Assembly (NCBI GenBank): GCA_964533495.1
Contig: CAZHJU010000001.1
Span: 157,672-221,671 of the forward strand
DNA length: 64,000 bases
Direction: 5' to 3'
Origin: Ga0077527 sp964533495
GTDB taxonomy: Bacteria; Pseudomonadota; Gammaproteobacteria; Burkholderiales; SG8-41
A program made the position numbers and the translations under genes. The notes below the pieces were generated by a model. That model did no database searches. It saw only the letters and a list, made by a program, of their open reading frames with translations, and was not told the origin of the DNA. Below are positions 61,429 through 64,000 of the stretch, piece by piece. How positions within the stretch are numbered: position 1 is the first letter of the stretch; the number at the start of each line of letters is the position of its first letter.

Positions 61429-63198
61429 TCAGCGGTACTGCTTCGCGCTGTACTTGCGGTACTTCGCGAGCAGGCGCTGCGGCTGGCGGAAGGCATCCCG
61501 GCGGAAAGGATCGCCGAGTTCCTGCGTCAGCATCATGTTGATGACCGTCGGCTTGTTGGAGCGCACGGCGGCCCGCAGCGCATCGCCGACTTCGTCCGCG
61601 TGTTCCACCGTCAGCCCCTGCGCGCCCATCGATTCCGCGACGTCGGCGAAGTTCGGGTTCTGCAGGTTGGTACCGAGGAAACGGTTGTCGAAATAGTCGA
61701 CCTGGTTCTTTTTCTCGGCGCCCCACTGGCCGTTGTTGAACACCACGGCGATCACCGGGATTTTCTCGCGCACGCAGGTCATCACCTCGTTCAGGCTCAT
61801 GCCCCAGGCGCCGTCGCCGACATAGGCGATCGACGGCCGGTCGGGCCGCCCGACCTTGGCGCCCATCGCCGCCGGGAAGGCATAGCCGCAGTTGCCGAAG
61901 CTCATGGCCGCGAGGAAGGACGGCGCCTGCTCGAAGTGCAGGTAGCTGTTCGACACCGAGCAGACATTGCCGATGTCGGTGGCCACCATCGCGTTTTTCG
62001 GCATCGCGCGGGCCAGCGCCGCCAGCGCCTGGCGCGGGCCGATGCGGGTCTTGGTGTTCGGCGAAGGCCATTTATCTAGTTCCTCGGCCCAGGCTTTTTT
62101 TTCCTTCTGGATCTCGGCCAGCCGCGCCTTGTTGGGCGTCATCTTCGCAATCGCCTTGACGCGCTCCAGCAGCGCCACCGCGGCCAGTTTCGCGTCGCCG
62201 CAGATGCCGACCGTGGTTTTCTTGACCAGTCCGAGCATGCGCGAGTCGGCGTCGACCTGGATGATTTTCGCGTTCTTCGGCCAGTAGTCGAGGCCGTGCT
62301 GCGGCAGCGTGCCGAAGGGCCCGAGGCGCGAACCCAGCGCCAGCACGACGTCGGCGCGCGCGATCAGCTTCATCGCCGCCTTCGAGCCCTGGTAACCGAG
62401 CGGGCCGCAGGACAGCGGATGGCTCGCCGGGAAGGAATCGTTGTGCAGGTAGGAATTGACCACCGGCGCGGTCAGGTACTCGGCCAGCGCCGCGCATTCC
62501 TTGACGCCGCCGGCCATGATCACGCCGCCGCCGGAGAGAATGACCGGGAACCTGGCCTTGGCCAGCATTTTCGCCGCCGCGTCCAGCGATTCCGGACCGC
62601 CGGCGGAACGCTCCAGCTTGTGCGGCTGCGGGATTTCGTATTCGCCTTCGCCGTAGAAGTAGTCGCGCGGAATGTTGACCTGCACCGGACCGCGCTCGGC
62701 CATCGCGATGTCGAAGGCGCGGCCGGTCAGTTCGGCGATGCGCAGCGGCGAATTGACGTGCACCTGCCACTTGGTGATTTTCGAGAAAATCGGCATCTGC
62801 TCGGTTTCCTGGAAACCGCCCAGGCCCATGCTCAGGCTGCCCGACTCCGGAGTCACGCAGACCACCGGCGAATGCGCCCAGTAGGCTGCCGCGATGCCGG
62901 TGACGAAATTGGTGATGCCCGGGCCGTTCTGGGCGATGCACACGCCGTGCTTGCCGGTGACCCGCGAATAGCCGTCGGCCATGTGCGCGGCGTTCTGCTC
63001 GTGCGCCACCGACAGGAAGCGGATGCCGGCGAGCGGGAACAGATCGTGGGCGTCCATGTACGCCGAGCCGACGATGCCGAAGGTGTCCTTGACGCCCTGC
63101 GCGACCAGCGTTTCCACAAACGCTTCGGACGGGGTCATCCGCAGCTTGCCGCCCGCAGATGCCTTGGCCATGTTTTTGGTGTCTGCCATGGTGTTCAT
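61429..63198 (-). CDS. xsc: Thiamine-diphosphate enzyme, probable sulfoacetaldehyde acetyltransferase
   Basis: A 589-residue TPP-dependent enzyme starting at ATG 63198 behind a strong GGAGGAAG ribosome-binding site. Catalytic Glu lies in VAHEQNAAHMADGYSRVTGK, the TPP/Mg2+ motif is VGDGAWGMSLNEVMTCVREKIPVIAVVFNN, and the C terminus has NMMLTQELGDPFRRDAFRQP. The LG(E/D)PFRRDA ending, GIVGSAYMDAHDLFP opening and NNGQWGAEKKNQVDYFDNRF match Xsc rather than acetolactate synthase. Xsc makes acetyl phosphate and sulfite from sulfoacetaldehyde. No pta or taurine genes are adjacent, so a related 2-oxoacid activity cannot be excluded. Confidence 0.75.
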   Translation of the reverse strand: MNTMADTKNMAKASAGGKLRMTPSEAFVETLVAQGVKDTFGIVGSAYMDAHDLFPLAGIRFLSVAHEQNAAHMADGYSRVTGKHGVCIAQNGPGITNFVTGIAAAYWAHSPVVCVTPESGSLSMGLGGFQETEQMPIFSKITKWQVHVNSPLRIAELTGRAFDIAMAERGPVQVNIPRDYFYGEGEYEIPQPHKLERSAGGPESLDAAAKMLAKARFPVILSGGGVIMAGGVKECAALAEYLTAPVVNSYLHNDSFPASHPLSCGPLGYQGSKAAMKLIARADVVLALGSRLGPFGTLPQHGLDYWPKNAKIIQVDADSRMLGLVKKTTVGICGDAKLAAVALLERVKAIAKMTPNKARLAEIQKEKKAWAEELDKWPSPNTKTRIGPRQALAALARAMPKNAMVATDIGNVCSVSNSYLHFEQAPSFLAAMSFGNCGYAFPAAMGAKVGRPDRPSIAYVGDGAWGMSLNEVMTCVREKIPVIAVVFNNGQWGAEKKNQVDYFDNRFLGTNLQNPNFADVAESMGAQGLTVEHADEVGDALRAAVRSNKPTVINMMLTQELGDPFRRDAFRQPQRLLAKYRKYSAKQYR

Positions 63199-63332
63199 GG
63201 ATACTTCCTCCGGAGTAAAAGGGCGGGCGCCACACCGGCAGCCGCCGCATCGATGCAATTGGGGATTTCTGGTCCTGCCGGCGAAAAATCGCGCCCGGCG
63301 GTCCTGCATGATACGCTGCCGGGCCCGTATAA

Positions 63333-63346
63333 TGCAAACGCTTGCA
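63333..63346. promoter_or_regulatory. LacI-type operator in the Xsc-like promoter
   Basis: TGCAAACGCTTGCA has perfect TGCAA/TTGCA arms around a central CG, the usual LacI/GalR operator design. It occupies the spacer between the -35 and -10 of the Xsc-like gene, a position expected to block transcription. Confidence 0.75.
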
Positions 63347-63353
63347 GAAATAT

Positions 63354-63386
63354 TGTCAAACCATTGTTTTTATTGAGTTTTATGAT
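63354..63386 (-). repeat. Dispersed AT-rich element, copy G
   Basis: On the minus strand, ACTCAATAAAAACAATGGTT followed by TGACAA. The core 63357-63369 fits WATCAANNNNTTR with one mismatch (AAACAA-TGGT-TTG). It overlaps the -35 box of the Xsc-like gene. Confidence 0.65.
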
Positions 63387-63406
63387 AAATACGGGCAAGA
63401 CGCTCA

Positions 63407-63440
63407 AACCAAATCCTTGTTTTTATTATGCTTTCAGACA
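63407..63440 (-). repeat. Dispersed AT-rich element, copy H
   Basis: On the minus strand, GCATAATAAAAACAAGGATT followed by TGG. The core 63410-63422 fits WATCAANNNNTTR with one mismatch (AAACAA-GGAT-TTG). It is 53 bases from copy G, same orientation. Confidence 0.6.
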
Positions 63441-63513
63441 GTGATGGCCGGGCAGGCTACAATCCCGCCGATGCCGTGCGTCAGCCCCCCGTCCACAGCC
63501 GCCCCCGACTGAA

Positions 63514-64000
63514 TTGAACGCTCCCACCGACCCCCGGCAGTTGGCCACCGGCGATTTGTCCACCCTGGCCGAACAACTGAAGCGCCGCATCGCCGGCGAA
63601 GTCCGTTTCGACACCGCCGCGCGGGCCGCCTATTCCGCGGACGCGTCGAACTACCGCCAGATCCCCATCGGCGTGGTGCTGCCGCGCAGCGTCGGGGACA
63701 TCGTCGAAACCGTCGATGTCTGCCGCGAATTCGGCGTGCCGATCCTGCCCCGCGGCGGCGGCACCTCGCAGAACGGCCAGTGCGTCAACGTCGCCGTGGT
63801 CATCGACACCTCGAAATACCTGAACCGCGTGCTCGAAGTCGATCCGGCGGCACAAACCGCGCGCGTCGAGCCGGGCACCGTCTGCGACACGCTGCGCGAT
63901 GCCGCCGAAGCGCATGCGCTGACCTTCGGCCCCGACCCGGCAACCCACAGCCGCTGCACGCTGGGCGGCATGATCGGCAACAACTCCTGCGGCGCGCATT
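63514..64000 (+). CDS. FAD-linked oxidase (GlcD/DLD-like), N-terminal part (cut by window edge)
   Basis: The first ~162 residues of an FAD_binding_4 (PCMH-type) flavoprotein. Visible are AAYSADASNYRQIPIGVVLPRSVGDIVETVDVCREF, the FAD pyrophosphate loop PRGGGTSQNGQCVN, VEPGTVCDTLRDAAEAHAL and CTLGGMIGNNSCGAH. The motif set matches large D-lactate/2-hydroxyacid dehydrogenases (YdiJ/DLD type), often fused to an Fe-S domain. No in-frame ATG fits, so TTG 63514 is the likely start. A TACAAT box lies 50 bases upstream. Confidence 0.85.
   Translation, partial: MNAPTDPRQLATGDLSTLAEQLKRRIAGEVRFDTAARAAYSADASNYRQIPIGVVLPRSVGDIVETVDVCREFGVPILPRGGGTSQNGQCVNVAVVIDTSKYLNRVLEVDPAAQTARVEPGTVCDTLRDAAEAHALTFGPDPATHSRCTLGGMIGNNSCGAH

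Larger units (their letters stand above)
63199..63513. promoter_or_regulatory. Control region between the Xsc-like gene and the FAD oxidoreductase gene
   Basis: A 315-base divergent gap with no gene. For the Xsc-like gene (minus strand): -35 TTGACA (63359-63354), -10 CATTAT (63334-63329) with a 19-base spacer, and an operator between them. For the FAD gene (plus strand): TACAAT (63458-63463). Two dispersed AT-rich copies (G and H) lie in the middle. Confidence 0.6.

Noticed and set aside
61429..63198. Acetolactate synthase large subunit
   Set aside because: The C-terminal LGDPFRRDA motif and other landmarks match Xsc better, and no small subunit follows. Some doubt on substrate remains and is stated in the entry.

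Overview
This is a GC-rich chromosomal window with dense, mostly unidirectional housekeeping operons. The gene orders point to a betaproteobacterium: pilU-pilT beside yggS-proC-yggT-yggU; rng-maf-rlmH-rsfS-nadD; dsbD-tlpA-aroQ-accB-accC-prmA with a DUF3426 zinc-ribbon protein; argH/algZ-algR/hemC-hemD-hemX-hemY; aceE-aceF with a homodimeric-type E1; class I PhaC; and a membrane-anchored cytochrome c5-like protein. I cannot fix family or genus from the sequence alone. One tRNA gene (Arg, anticodon CCG) is present. I saw no rRNA, CRISPR array, insertion sequence or integrase.

Layout. 0-6.5 kb: a partial DHH phosphoesterase, a VanZ-like protein, a MazG-type pyrophosphohydrolase, a 2Fe-2S ferredoxin, a hydrolase plus NodI/NodJ-type ABC exporter, a HemJ-like protein, a HIRAN protein and an RlmL-like methyltransferase. 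6.5-9.5 kb: a small accessory patch with lower and uneven GC, holding a ParE-type toxin and antitoxin, decayed or mosaic reading frames, an LprI-like secreted protein and an orphan HigA. 9.5-16.5 kb: a TauE/SafE exporter, the twitching ATPases PilU and PilT, PLP homeostasis and proline synthesis, and a phospholipase D family protein. 16.6-24.5 kb: RNase G, Maf, RlmH, RsfS, NadD, then pyruvate dehydrogenase E2 and E1. 24.6-31.3 kb: acyl-CoA and PHA metabolism, with a MerR-family (LiuR-like) regulator flanked by two matching palindromes, followed by a leucine-degradation operon (methylglutaconyl-CoA hydratase and HMG-CoA lyase). 31.3-42 kb: an MFS transporter, a lipoprotein esterase, an FAD oxidoreductase, tRNA-Arg, a cytochrome, ApaH, an ornithine-lipid pair (OlsB, OlsA), a glycine-zipper lipoprotein, a PfkB kinase, MscL, a glycosyltransferase and DgkA. 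42-57 kb: Tpx, GcvH, DUF3426, PrmA, AccC, AccB, AroQ, TlpA, DsbD, CutA, a flavin/iron-sulfur reductase and the hem cluster. 57-64 kb: the AlgR/AlgZ two-component pair, ArgH, a LacI-family regulator, an Xsc-like thiamine-diphosphate enzyme and a partial FAD-linked oxidoreductase.

The most unusual signal is not a gene. At least eight copies of a ~30-bp AT-rich element are scattered through this GC-rich DNA. Two copies share 24 identical bases. All eight carry a core fitting the Integration Host Factor consensus WATCAANNNNTTR with at most one mismatch, and the four N positions differ freely between copies. The copies tend to sit at gene edges. One is translated in frame inside the RlmL-like methyltransferase. 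One overlaps the start codon of hemC and supplies the likely TTG start of a divergent thioredoxin-like gene. Two lie upstream of the Xsc-like gene, next to a LacI-type operator. This looks like a dispersed repeat carrying an IHF-type site and needs a genome-wide search. A second, separate repeat class consists of degenerate heptamers at the stop codons of yggS and aceF.
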